From contig NC_009441.1 of assembly GCF_000016645.1 (NCBI RefSeq), forward strand, positions 434,001 through 498,000: a stretch of 64,000 nucleotides of DNA. Direction: 5' to 3'. The DNA comes from Flavobacterium johnsoniae UW101. Lineage in GTDB: Bacteria; Bacteroidota; Bacteroidia; Flavobacteriales; Flavobacteriaceae. Position numbers and translations under genes: made by a program. Numbering within the stretch: position 1 is the stretch's first letter; the number at the start of each line of letters is the position of its first letter. Positions 24,659 to 33,278 of this stretch are shown in pieces. The notes below the pieces were generated by a model, which did no database searches, was not told where the DNA came from, and worked only from the letters and a program-made list of their open reading frames with translations.

Positions 24659-25045
24659 ATGGAAACTACAAAAATTTTAATTGGTTACGGAATCTATTTG
24701 CCAGTCGCTTTATTATTAACATATTACGTTTCTAAAACCCTTTTTAAAAACGGAAAAATCTTTATGCTTGATATATTTAAAGGGCGTGAAGATATTGCAC
24801 AGGCAACCAACAAACTTTTTGAAACCGGATTTTATCTTTTAAACATTGGTTTTGCCTTAATGATTTTAGAAATGCAGTTAAACCGCGACAGTTATCAGGA
24901 ATTAATTGAAAATTTAAGTTACAAAATTGGAGGATTTTCTATTTATCTTGGTATCATGTTATTCTTCAACTTATATTTCTTTTTTAGAGGAAAAAGAAAA
25001 GCTAAAGAAGCTCAGAGAGAAGAAAGATTAGTTTTTAAAGCCTAA
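24659..25045 (+). CDS. small three-segment membrane protein, paralogue 2
   Basis: 128 aa, membrane helices near residues 6-26, 56-76 and 89-110, then a charged cytosolic tail (RGKRKAKEAQREERLV). Paralogous to the preceding gene (KNGKIFMLD, GFYLLNIGFALM). No known family recognised. The adjacent pair probably works as a hetero-oligomer in the membrane (inference). Confidence 0.75.
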   Translation: METTKILIGYGIYLPVALLLTYYVSKTLFKNGKIFMLDIFKGREDIAQATNKLFETGFYLLNIGFALMILEMQLNRDSYQELIENLSYKIGGFSIYLGIMLFFNLYFFFRGKRKAKEAQREERLVFKA

Positions 25046-25054
25046 AAATAGTTT

Positions 25055-25168
25055 GCCACGAATTTCACTAATTTTCACTAATTATTTTTAATGCAGATTG
25101 TACACATTTTAAAAATTGGTGTAATTCGTGTGATTGCTTCACCTGTTCGCTATCGCTCGGGTCGTGGC
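25055..25168. repeat. intergenic element with GCCACGAATTT end
   Basis: GCCACGAATTTCAC (25055-25068) faces GTGTAATTCGTG (about 25119-25130) and CGTGGC (25163-25168), relating it to the element at 11053-11194. The right part also carries CGCTATCGCTCGGG. Confidence 0.55.
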
Positions 25169-25182
25169 TAAAAAAAACTCAA

Positions 25183-26088
25183 ATGAAAAAACTCATTATA
25201 GCAGCCGGAACAGGTTTTCTCGGACAAGTTTTAGTCCATCATTTCAAAAATAAATTTGACGAAATTGTAATTCTGACTCGAGGAAAATCTCAGTCAATTA
25301 ACGGTATTAAATACGTAAACTGGAATGCCGGAACTTTTTCAGGCTGGGAAAAAGAATTAGAAAACGCAACGGTTTTAATTAATCTGGCAGGAAAATCTGT
25401 TGACTGTCGTTATACGAAAAAGAACAAAAAAGAGATTCTTTTATCCCGAATTGAAAGCACCAAAATTCTAAATAAAGCGGTTTTAAATTGCCAAAATCCA
25501 CCGAGACATTGGCTGAATTCATCAACGGCAACCATTTATCGATATTCTCTTGACAAAAAAATGGATGAAGATGATGGTGAAATTGGAAATGACTTTTCTA
25601 TAAATGTTGCACTTTCATGGGAAAAAGCATTCTTTAAAACTGAAACTCCAAAGACTTTAAAAACTGCTTTGCGAACTTCTATTGTTTTAGGAAAAAATGG
25701 CGGCGCATTGATTCCGTTAAAGACTTTGGCAAAAATTGGTTTTGGAGGAAAACAAGGAAAAGGCATTCAGTTTGTGAGCTGGATTCATGAAGACGATTTT
25801 GCCAATGCAATTGATTTTATTATTGAAAAAGAAATGACTGGCGTTATTAATATTGTTTCTCCTAAACCTATTCGAAATGTTGATTTTATGCAGAAACTTC
25901 GAAAAGCAGTTGGCTTTCCATTCGGAATTTCGATGAATAATTTCTTTCTGGAAATCGGATCTTTTATTATTCGAACAGAAACAGAATTGGTTTTAAAAAG
26001 CAGAAATGTAGTTCCGAAACGTCTTTTAGAAAATGAATTTCAATTTAAGTTTGACACTTTAGAAAAAGCTTTACAAAATTTAATTTAA
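25183..26088 (+). CDS. TIGR01777-type NAD-dependent epimerase (DUF1731)
   Basis: 301 aa. N-terminal Rossmann fold starting MKKLIIAAGTGFLGQVL (G9xG11xxG14), then the family blocks NLAGKSVDCRYT, LLSRIESTKILNKA, NSSTATIYRY, LRTSIVLGKNGGAL, FVSWIHEDDFANAI and GVINIVSPKPIRN, with the C-terminal DUF1731 tail (PKRLLENEFQFKF). Substrate unknown. Probably the last member of the GbsR-linked run, though the 137-base spacer with a repeat element leaves room for separate transcription. Confidence 0.9.
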   Translation: MKKLIIAAGTGFLGQVLVHHFKNKFDEIVILTRGKSQSINGIKYVNWNAGTFSGWEKELENATVLINLAGKSVDCRYTKKNKKEILLSRIESTKILNKAVLNCQNPPRHWLNSSTATIYRYSLDKKMDEDDGEIGNDFSINVALSWEKAFFKTETPKTLKTALRTSIVLGKNGGALIPLKTLAKIGFGGKQGKGIQFVSWIHEDDFANAIDFIIEKEMTGVINIVSPKPIRNVDFMQKLRKAVGFPFGISMNNFFLEIGSFIIRTETELVLKSRNVVPKRLLENEFQFKFDTLEKALQNLI

Positions 26089-26098
26089 GCATTTTTGT

Positions 26099-26194
26099 CA
26101 TTTCGACGAAGGAGAAATCTCCTCAAGCAGCTTTACAAAGATTGGCAAAATTCGATAAGGAGCCTCTAGCGAAGATTTCTCCTTCGTCGAAATG
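26099..26194. repeat. 96-bp palindromic element with 22-bp perfect inverted ends
   Basis: Left arm 26099-26120 begins CATTTCGACGAAGGAG; right arm 26173-26194 is its exact complement. ACAAAGATTGG lies inside. Same family as 42603-42686 and 45499-45586. Confidence 0.85.
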
Positions 26195-26243
26195 GCAAGA
26201 TTGTGGCAGCAAATCGCACCGGAGGGTCACGCCCAAATTATTT

Positions 26244-27056
26244 TTATAAAAACACAATCATCAGCCACCAAAATATTGGAACACTTTCAACCCAAAAGGA
26301 AGTGTAATATTTAGAACGATTTGAGTTGGCAAAAAAGATAAATAACATCAGCATGATGACCATGATAAGATTTATAATTGCATCGTGATAATTGAATGTT
26401 GAAATAAAAACTTCTAAAAACCAAAACGGAATCAGAAGTAAAAATCCTAAAAGTTTTGTTTTCTTAACGCCAATTGTCTGCGGCACGGTTTGCAGATGCG
26501 GATCGTCGTTTGCCAAATCGATAATTTCGAAAACCAATATCAAAACAAAAACCAATACAAATCGCTGAATGCATTTGATGAGGAAATCTGTTGTAAACGG
26601 AATTTCGGCATTTATTAAAGGCAGAACCAAAGTCGCACCAACCCAGCAAAGCGCTACAATATAAATTTTTACGCCTGCCCAATTTCGGGCATTTCTTCGG
26701 TTTGGGAAAAACGGAAGTGTATAAAGTGCGGTAATTAAAAAAATTACAACAGACACAATTTGAGTAATCCGCTTTAAATGAAAAAAATAATAACCGACCA
26801 AAATCACAGAAATAAAACTTAAAACGGCGATAATTTTTAATTGAGTCCCAATTGGATTTTTCTTTACGCGGACTAATGCGTCATATTTTACGAAATTATA
26901 TCCTACAATTGTTCCAAAGAAAACAAATAACGCCATTGGCGCATCGTATTGAATATGAAACACATGAAACGTAATTCGAACTAAAGCATAACACGATAAA
27001 GCCACGTGAATACTGCTGTTTAAATAAAAATTAAATATTTGTTTTAGAAGTTTCAT
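26244..27056 (-). CDS. UbiA-like polytopic membrane protein
   Basis: 270 aa from ATG 27056 with about 7-8 membrane helices. The segment EIIDLANDDPHLQTVPQTIGVKKT has the spacing of the second Asp-rich loop of UbiA prenyltransferases (D..xD, then T.P..xG..K), while the first loop is only NFVKYDAL instead of NDxxD. It may therefore be a divergent UbiA homologue with reduced or altered activity; substrate unknown. A TTG-initiated extension to 27089 is possible but adds nothing conserved. It converges with the epimerase gene and diverges from gcvP. Confidence 0.65.
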   Translation of the reverse strand: MKLLKQIFNFYLNSSIHVALSCYALVRITFHVFHIQYDAPMALFVFFGTIVGYNFVKYDALVRVKKNPIGTQLKIIAVLSFISVILVGYYFFHLKRITQIVSVVIFLITALYTLPFFPNRRNARNWAGVKIYIVALCWVGATLVLPLINAEIPFTTDFLIKCIQRFVLVFVLILVFEIIDLANDDPHLQTVPQTIGVKKTKLLGFLLLIPFWFLEVFISTFNYHDAIINLIMVIMLMLFIFFANSNRSKYYTSFWVESVPIFWWLMIVFL

Positions 27057-27153
27057 ATCCCGAAATCTAATCAATTGGTAACAAATCAACTCTTTAGTTA
27101 GAAAATTGACAAAAATTGAAGTTAAAAATACCCATTAAATTATTAATAATACT

Positions 27154-27161
27154 TAATTTTG
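27154..27161 (+). promoter_or_regulatory. minus-7 element TAATTTTG, distal gcvP promoter
   Basis: Exact TAnnTTTG, 118 bases before the gcvP ATG. Confidence 0.55.
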
Positions 27162-27246
27162 CGCCACAAAAAAACAACACATTTACTATAAAATGTAATA
27201 AACCTTGTGTAGCATGAGATTACGTCAAATAAAACACCCGGCAAAT

Positions 27247-27254
27247 TACTTTTG
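27247..27254 (+). promoter_or_regulatory. minus-7 element TACTTTTG, proximal gcvP promoter
   Basis: Exact TAnnTTTG, 25 bases before the gcvP ATG. No glycine riboswitch was recognised between the two elements. Confidence 0.55.
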
Positions 27255-27279
27255 ATCTTTAAAAAATAGACTGCTACAA

Positions 27280-30129
27280 ATGAAAACAGATGCTTTTGCT
27301 TTAAGACACATTGGTCCAAGAGAAACAGATCTTCAACACATGTTACAAACAATTGGTGTTGACTCGATTGAACAACTTGTTTATGAAACCCTTCCGGACG
27401 ATATTCGTTTAAAAGCTCCTTTGAATTTAGATCCTGCTATGACAGAATACGAATTCGCAAACCACATTCAGGAATTAGGAAAGAAAAATAAAGTATTCAA
27501 ATCCTATATTGGTTTGGGTTATCATCCAACAATCGTTCCGGCTCCAATTCAGAGAAACATCTTTGAAAACCCGGGATGGTATACAGCTTACACACCTTAT
27601 CAGGCAGAAATTGCTCAAGGTCGTCTTGAAGCTATCTTAAATTTCCAGACTACTGTTATCGAGTTAACAGGAATGGAAATTGCTAACGCTTCTTTATTAG
27701 ATGAAGGAACTGCAGCTGCAGAAGCTATGGCGTTATTATTTGACGTTCGTACGAGAGATCAAAAGAAAAATAATACACACAAATTCTTCGTTTCTGAAGA
27801 AATTTTACCTCAGACTTTATCTGTACTTCAAACACGTTCAACTCCAATTGGAATTGAATTAGTTGTTGGTAACCACGAAACATTTGATTTTTCAACTGAG
27901 TTTTTCGGAGCTATTTTACAATACCCAGGAAAATATGGTCAGGTAAACGATTACGGTGCTTTTGTTGCTAAAGCAAAAGAAAATGAAATCAAAGTTGCCT
28001 TTGCTGCTGATATTTTATCATTAGCTGCCTTAACTTCTCCGGGAGAAATGGGAGCTGCAGTAGTAGTTGGAACAACTCAGCGTTTTGGTGTACCAATGGG
28101 TTACGGAGGTCCTCACGCAGCATATTTTGCGACTAAAGATGAGTACAAACGTTCAATGCCGGGCCGTATTATTGGAGTTTCTGTTGATGCAAACGGAAAT
28201 CGTGCTTTACGTATGGCTTTAGGAACTCGTGAACAGCACATTAAACGTGAAAAAGCAACTTCTAATATTTGTACTGCTCAGGTTTTACTAGCAGTTATGG
28301 CCGGAATGTACGCTGTTTACCACGGACCAAAAGGATTGAAATACATTGCAAACAAAGTTCATGCCTCTGCAGTTACTACTGCTGAAGCTTTAAATAAATT
28401 AGGAGTTTTCCAAACAAACACAGCTTTCTTTGATACAATTTTGGTAAAAGCTGATGCTCAAAAAGTAAAAGCGATTGCTGAGAAAAACGAAGTAAACTTC
28501 TTCTATCCTGATGCTGAATCAGTTTCGATTTCATTAAACGAAACAACTTCTGTTTCAGACATCAACCAAATCATTGCAATTTTTGCTGAAGCTTTAGGTA
28601 AAGAAGCAGTTACAGTTTCTGAATTAACTACAGCTAGTCAATTACCGGCTTCGTTAGAAAGAACGTCGTCTTTCTTAACGCATGATGTTTTCAACAATCA
28701 TCATTCTGAAAGTCAATTGATGCGTTACATCAAAAAATTAGAGCGTAAAGATTTATCATTGAATCACTCAATGATTTCATTAGGTTCTTGTACAATGAAA
28801 TTGAATGCTGCTTCTGAAATGCTGCCTCTTTCAATGCCAAACTGGAACAGCATTCACCCGTTTGCACCAGTTGAGCAAGCTGAAGGTTACATCACGATGC
28901 TTAAAAAATTAGAGCAGCAATTAAATGTAATTACTGGATTTGCCGGAACAACATTGCAGCCAAACTCTGGAGCTCAGGGAGAATATGCTGGATTAATGGC
29001 GATTCGTGCTTACCATTTATCAAGAAACGAAGGTCACCGTAATGTATGTTTAATTCCATCATCAGCTCACGGAACAAATCCTGCTTCTGCAGCGATGGCC
29101 GGAATGAAAATCATTGTTACGAAAACGACTCCTGAAGGAAATATTGACGTAGAAGATTTAAGAGAAAAAGCAATTGAGCATAAAGATGATTTATCTTGTT
29201 TAATGGTAACCTATCCTTCTACTCACGGAGTTTTTGAATCTTCGATTATTGAAATCACTAAATTAATCCACGAAAACGGCGGATTAGTATATATGGATGG
29301 TGCAAACATGAACGCGCAGGTTGGATTAACAAATCCTGCTACAATTGGCGCTGACGTTTGTCACTTAAACTTACACAAAACATTTGCTATTCCTCACGGT
29401 GGCGGCGGGCCTGGAGTTGGACCAATTTGTGTGAACGAAAAATTAGTTCCGTTCTTGCCTACAAATCCAATCTTAAAAGTAGGCGGAGAACAAGCTATTA
29501 CTGCTATTTCATCTGCTCCTTACGGATCAGCTTTAGTATGTTTAATTTCTTACGGTTACATTACAATGATGGGAGCTGAAGGATTAAAAAGTGCTACAGA
29601 ACATGCAATCTTGAATGCTAACTATATGAAATCTCGTTTTGAAGGCCACTACCCAATTCTTTATACTGGAGAATGTGGAAGAGCAGCACACGAAATGATT
29701 TTAGATTGCCGTGCATTTAAAGAAAACGGAATCGAAGTTGGTGATATCGCAAAACGTTTAATGGATTACGGTTTCCACGCTCCTACGGTTTCTTTTCCTG
29801 TTGCCGGAACTTTAATGATCGAACCAACAGAATCTGAAGATTTAGCTGAATTGGATCGTTTTTGTGATGCACTTATCTCAATCAGAAAAGAAATTGAAGC
29901 TGCAACTGCTGATGACAAAAACAATGTATTGAAAAATGCACCTCACACATTAGCAATGTTAACTTCTGATTCTTGGGATTTCCCTTATTCTAGAGAAAAA
30001 GCGGCTTATCCATTAGAGTATATTGCTGACAATAAATTCTGGCCATCAGTTCGCCGCGTAGACGACGCTTATGGTGACAGAAACCTGGTTTGCAGCTGTG
30101 CTCCTATTGAAGCTTACATGGAAAACTAA
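27280..30129 (+). CDS. gcvP: glycine dehydrogenase (decarboxylating), fused P-protein
   Basis: 949-aa P-protein of the glycine cleavage system. It decarboxylates glycine with PLP and passes the aminomethyl group to the lipoyl H-protein. Both halves (N-like about 1-440, C-like about 450-949) are fused in one chain as usual for this phylum. PLP lysine in [16 protein letters not shown] is Lys700. Other marks: [23 protein letters not shown] block as [37 protein letters not shown]. gcvT and gcvH are not in the window. Ends at a strong terminator. Confidence 0.97.
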   Translation: MKTDAFALRHIGPRETDLQHMLQTIGVDSIEQLVYETLPDDIRLKAPLNLDPAMTEYEFANHIQELGKKNKVFKSYIGLGYHPTIVPAPIQRNIFENPGWYTAYTPYQAEIAQGRLEAILNFQTTVIELTGMEIANASLLDEGTAAAEAMALLFDVRTRDQKKNNTHKFFVSEEILPQTLSVLQTRSTPIGIELVVGNHETFDFSTEFFGAILQYPGKYGQVNDYGAFVAKAKENEIKVAFAADILSLAALTSPGEMGAAVVVGTTQRFGVPMGYGGPHAAYFATKDEYKRSMPGRIIGVSVDANGNRALRMALGTREQHIKREKATSNICTAQVLLAVMAGMYAVYHGPKGLKYIANKVHASAVTTAEALNKLGVFQTNTAFFDTILVKADAQKVKAIAEKNEVNFFYPDAESVSISLNETTSVSDINQIIAIFAEALGKEAVTVSELTTASQLPASLERTSSFLTHDVFNNHHSESQLMRYIKKLERKDLSLNHSMISLGSCTMKLNAASEMLPLSMPNWNSIHPFAPVEQAEGYITMLKKLEQQLNVITGFAGTTLQPNSGAQGEYAGLMAIRAYHLSRNEGHRNVCLIPSSAHGTNPASAAMAGMKIIVTKTTPEGNIDVEDLREKAIEHKDDLSCLMVTYPSTHGVFESSIIEITKLIHENGGLVYMDGANMNAQVGLTNPATIGADVCHLNLHKTFAIPHGGGGPGVGPICVNEKLVPFLPTNPILKVGGEQAITAISSAPYGSALVCLISYGYITMMGAEGLKSATEHAILNANYMKSRFEGHYPILYTGECGRAAHEMILDCRAFKENGIEVGDIAKRLMDYGFHAPTVSFPVAGTLMIEPTESEDLAELDRFCDALISIRKEIEAATADDKNNVLKNAPHTLAMLTSDSWDFPYSREKAAYPLEYIADNKFWPSVRRVDDAYGDRNLVCSCAPIEAYMEN

Positions 30130-30150
30130 AAAATAGTTTTACACATATTC

Positions 30151-30186
30151 AAACCCGGCAGGTTCTAGAAACTTGTCGGGTTTTGT
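30151..30186 (+). terminator. gcvP terminator
   Basis: AAACCCGGCAGGTT pairs with AACTTGTCGGGTTT (two wobble pairs) around CTAG, followed by T4. Confidence 0.9.
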
Positions 30187-30516
30187 TTTATATCGAAGTT
30201 TTACAAAACTGACAAATTATAATTTCATTGAATTATTTTGACTTAAAAAATCAATTTTAAATTTTTATAACATTCTAGAAAATACTACTCAGTTTTATAA
30301 CATTTCAAAAAATATAAATAAATAAAATTTAAGTTTAACAATCAATCTCAAACGTTTGAAATCTCGGAAAAAGCAAAAAATCATTAAAAAATAAACAATA
30401 TATCCTTTAAAAAATCGTTATTTCATAATTATATGCGTGCATAGTATTTTTTATGATAGTTATCATATTTTTATTTATACTTTAGCATGAAATTTATCGG
30501 ATAATAACGGGCAAAA
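30187..30516. other. 330-base AT-rich intergenic stretch
   Basis: No gene seen. It holds two similar TTTTATAACATT stretches (near 30262 and 30294), the palindromes CAAACGTTTG (near 30351) and ATGATAGTTATCAT (30453-30466), and a partial minus-7 match TACTTTAG shortly before the KAS III-like gene. The palindromes may be operator sites; no exact promoter element was found. Confidence 0.5.
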
Positions 30517-31575
30517 ATGAAAATAAAAATTATTGGTATTGGGAGTTATATTCCTAATTTAGAAGTAAAAAACACAGATTTTGACAAACATGTTTTTTTA
30601 AATGAGGACGGAACTCCTTTTGGTTATCCGAATGAAGTTGTAATTAAAAAATTTAAAGGTATTACGGGAATTCAAAACCGCCGTTATGCCGAACCTCAAT
30701 ATACTGCATCTGATTTAGCATTTTTCGCAGCTCAAAAGGCTATTGCAAATGCCGGAATCGATGCTGAAACTTTAGATTATATCATTTTCGCTCACAACTT
30801 TGGCGATGTAAAAACCGCAACTCATCAAACTGATATTCTGCCAAGTTTAGCAACACGTGTAAAAAACAAATTAGGAATCAAAAACCCTAAATGTGTGGCT
30901 TACGATATTCTTTTTGGATGTCCGGGCTGGATTGAAGGCGTGCTTCAGGCAAATGCTTTCATTAAATCCGGAATGGCTAAAAGAGTAATGGTAATTGGAG
31001 CTGAAACTTTATCAAGAGTTGTTGATGATCATGACCGCGATTCGATGATTTATTCTGATGGAGCCGGAGTTTCTATTTTAGAAGCATCAACAGATGAAGC
31101 AGGATTATTATCTTACGAAAGCGCTACTTATGCCAATGATGAAGCTAATTATCTTTTCTTTGGAAAATCATATAATCCAGATTTAGATCCGGATATCAAA
31201 TACATCAAAATGTATGGACGTAAAATTTACGAATTTGCTTTGAGCAATGTTCCGTGCGCTATGAAAAGCTGTTTAGATAAAAGCGGTATTGCCATTGACG
31301 AAGTAAAGAAGATCTTAATCCATCAGGCAAACGAAAAAATGGACGAAGCAATTATCGAGCGTTTCTACAAACTTTACGATAAAACACCGCCAAAAGACAT
31401 CATGCCAATGAGTATACATGATCTGGGAAACAGCAGTGTTGCAACTGTTCCAACCTTATTCGATTTAATTTTACAAGGAAAAATTGAAAACCAGGAAATC
31501 AACAAAGGCGATGTTATTATTTTTGCTTCAGTAGGAGCCGGAATGAATATTAATGCTTTTGTTTACCGATACTAG
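30517..31575 (+). CDS. 3-oxoacyl-ACP synthase III family protein
   Basis: 352-aa thiolase-fold condensing enzyme. The catalytic triad is visible: Cys135 in LFGCPGWIEG, His269 in LIHQANEKMDE and Asn305 in DLGNSSVATVP. FabH-type enzymes start fatty acid chains from acetyl-CoA and malonyl-ACP. The extended substrate-side loops (ATHQTDILPSLATRVKNKLG) place it with the FabH-like paralogues common in Bacteroidota rather than clearly with canonical fabH, so no symbol is given. Monocistronic, ending at the terminator at 31641. Confidence 0.9.
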   Translation: MKIKIIGIGSYIPNLEVKNTDFDKHVFLNEDGTPFGYPNEVVIKKFKGITGIQNRRYAEPQYTASDLAFFAAQKAIANAGIDAETLDYIIFAHNFGDVKTATHQTDILPSLATRVKNKLGIKNPKCVAYDILFGCPGWIEGVLQANAFIKSGMAKRVMVIGAETLSRVVDDHDRDSMIYSDGAGVSILEASTDEAGLLSYESATYANDEANYLFFGKSYNPDLDPDIKYIKMYGRKIYEFALSNVPCAMKSCLDKSGIAIDEVKKILIHQANEKMDEAIIERFYKLYDKTPPKDIMPMSIHDLGNSSVATVPTLFDLILQGKIENQEINKGDVIIFASVGAGMNINAFVYRY

Positions 31576-31585
31576 TCGCAGTTTA

Positions 31586-31626
31586 CAGTCACAGTATTCA
31601 GTTTCTTAGACTGAATACTGTGACTG
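31586..31626. repeat. 17-bp perfect inverted repeat
   Basis: CAGTCACAGTATTCAGT (31586-31602) and ACTGAATACTGTGACTG (31610-31626) with a 7-base loop. Related CAGTTTACAGTCACAG wording occurs near 12420 and 33225. Confidence 0.75.
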
Positions 31627-31640
31627 AGACTGAAAACTTA

Positions 31641-31674
31641 AAAAAGTCCGCATCTTATAGTGCGGACTTTTTTA
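31641..31674 (+). terminator. terminator of the KAS III-like gene
   Basis: AAAAAGTCCGCA and TGCGGACTTTTT, perfect stem, 8-base loop, T-run. Confidence 0.9.
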
Positions 31675-31675
31675 G

Positions 31676-31683
31676 TATATTTG
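31676..31683 (+). promoter_or_regulatory. minus-7 element TATATTTG of the methyltransferase gene
   Basis: Exact TAnnTTTG immediately after the preceding terminator; gives an about 45-base leader that contains a CTTGTTTCGTTCCTCGCAAT half-element. Confidence 0.7.
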
Positions 31684-31734
31684 CGACCTAATTAAAATCA
31701 AGAACGAGAGCTTGTTTCGTTCCTCGCAATAACT

Positions 31735-32262
31735 ATGTACGAAAAAACGTTTCCGAATAAAAGATTCAAACTTACCTTAGAGTTTTTACAAAAGCACGTT
31801 AACACATCAGAAACCATTTTTGATTTTGGCGTACCGAATCCATTTTCTAAAATAATGGAAGAAAACGGATATACAGTTAAAAACACAAAAGGCGAAGATT
31901 TAGATAACGATCATACTGCTTTGCAAACAGAAGAATATACTGTTTTTACAGCATTTGAAATTTTCGAACATTTACTAAATCCATACACAATTTTAGAAAA
32001 CGTAAAATGCGACAAATTGTTAATTTCAATTCCGCTGCGTTTATGGTTCTCACCTGCTTATCGATCTAAAACTGATATGTGGGACAGACATTACCACGAA
32101 TTTGAAGACTGGCAATTGGACTGGCTTTTAGAAAAAACAGGATGGAAAATAACAGACCGTCTTCAATTTACACATCCGGTAAAAAAACTTGGAATCAGAC
32201 CTTTATTACGATATTTTACTCCAAGATATTATATTGTTGCAGCTGAAAAAGTTAAGAACTAA
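31735..32262 (+). CDS. class I SAM-dependent methyltransferase-like protein
   Basis: 175 aa. Methyltransferase_11-like core in reduced form: FDFGVPNPFSKIMEENGY (motif I, lacking the usual GxGxG), YTVFTAFEIFEHLLNPY (motif IV region with the EHL signature), KCDKLLISIPLR, and a C-terminal DRHYHEFEDWQLDWLLEKTGW segment. Substrate unknown. It is followed by a glycosyltransferase and may serve surface glycan synthesis (context inference). Confidence 0.78.
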   Translation: MYEKTFPNKRFKLTLEFLQKHVNTSETIFDFGVPNPFSKIMEENGYTVKNTKGEDLDNDHTALQTEEYTVFTAFEIFEHLLNPYTILENVKCDKLLISIPLRLWFSPAYRSKTDMWDRHYHEFEDWQLDWLLEKTGWKITDRLQFTHPVKKLGIRPLLRYFTPRYYIVAAEKVKN

Positions 32263-32314
32263 GATTGCAGATTAACGGTTTTTGATTTTTGATTTTTAGA
32301 TGACTTTCACAGAA

Positions 32315-32342
32315 TCTAAAGTCTAAAGTCTAAAATCTAAAA
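32315..32342. repeat. four tandem heptamers TCTAAAG/TCTAAAA
   Basis: Two TCTAAAG and two TCTAAAA units in exact register, just before the glycosyltransferase start; reverse complement of the AGATTTT repeat at 4066. Confidence 0.85.
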
Positions 32343-32350
32343 TTCTTAAA

Positions 32351-33199
32351 ATGAAATATTACATCGTCATTCCCGCTCATAACGAACAAGATTTAATTGG
32401 CCTGACTTTACAATCTCTGGTTACTCAAACTGTTCTGCCTGCAAAAGTTGTAGTTGTAAACGACAATTCGACAGATAAAACGGAAGAAGTTGTATTAAGT
32501 TTTGCAAAAGATAATCCGTATATTTCTGTTGTAAACAAAACTTCAGATGCGATTCATTTACCGGGAAGCAAAGTAATACAAGCTTTCCAGAAAGGTTTTG
32601 AAACTCTGGGTTCTGATTACGATATTATTGTAAAAATAGACGGCGACTTAATTTTCCCGCCAAACTATTTTGAAACTATAATCAAACATTTCGAATCTGA
32701 TCCAAAAATTGGAATGGCCGGCGGATTCTGCTATATTGATAAAAACGGCGAATGGGTTTTAGAAAACCTTACGGATAAAGACCATATTCGCGGAGCTTTA
32801 AAAGCGTACCGAAAAGAGACTTTCCAGCAAATTGAAGGTTTACGACCAGCAATGGGCTGGGACACTGTAGATGAATTACTTTGTAAATATTACGATTGGA
32901 AAATTGTTACCGATGAATCTTTACATGTAAAACATCTAAAACCAACTGGTGCAAATTACAACAAAACTGCCCGCTACAAACAAGGCGAAGCTTTTTATAC
33001 TTTAGGTTATGGTTTTTGGATTACTGCAATTGCTTCGGCAAAACTGGCAATGATGAAGAAAAAGCCGTTTCTCTTTTTAGATTATATCAAAGGTTTTTTG
33101 AAGGCCAAAAAAGCAAAAACTCCTTTATTAGTTACCCCTGAACAAGCTAAATTTATTAGAAATTATCGTTTAAAAAAGATGAAAGAAAAGCTTTTTTAA
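32351..33199 (+). CDS. family 2 glycosyltransferase
   Basis: 282 aa, GT-A fold. YYIVIPAHNEQDLIGLTLQSL at the N-terminus binds the nucleotide sugar, VVVNDNSTDKT follows, and the metal-binding DxD-type site is KIDGDLIFPPNYFE. The later AMGWDTVDELL block is the acceptor/catalytic region. No membrane segment obvious apart from a weak hydrophobic stretch near 215-235. Transfers a sugar from an NDP donor to an unknown acceptor. Confidence 0.88.
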   Translation: MKYYIVIPAHNEQDLIGLTLQSLVTQTVLPAKVVVVNDNSTDKTEEVVLSFAKDNPYISVVNKTSDAIHLPGSKVIQAFQKGFETLGSDYDIIVKIDGDLIFPPNYFETIIKHFESDPKIGMAGGFCYIDKNGEWVLENLTDKDHIRGALKAYRKETFQQIEGLRPAMGWDTVDELLCKYYDWKIVTDESLHVKHLKPTGANYNKTARYKQGEAFYTLGYGFWITAIASAKLAMMKKKPFLFLDYIKGFLKAKKAKTPLLVTPEQAKFIRNYRLKKMKEKLF

Positions 33200-33278
33200 T
33201 CTTAAAAAAAATTAAAAAACTGCAAACTGAAACGGTAAACTGTAAACTAATCCTTAATTTAGCCAATATTTAAAACTT

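Noticed and set aside
27162..27279. Glycine riboswitch before gcvP
   Set aside because: The 118-base leader lacks the glycine aptamer core and tandem layout; two TAnnTTTG elements explain the region better.
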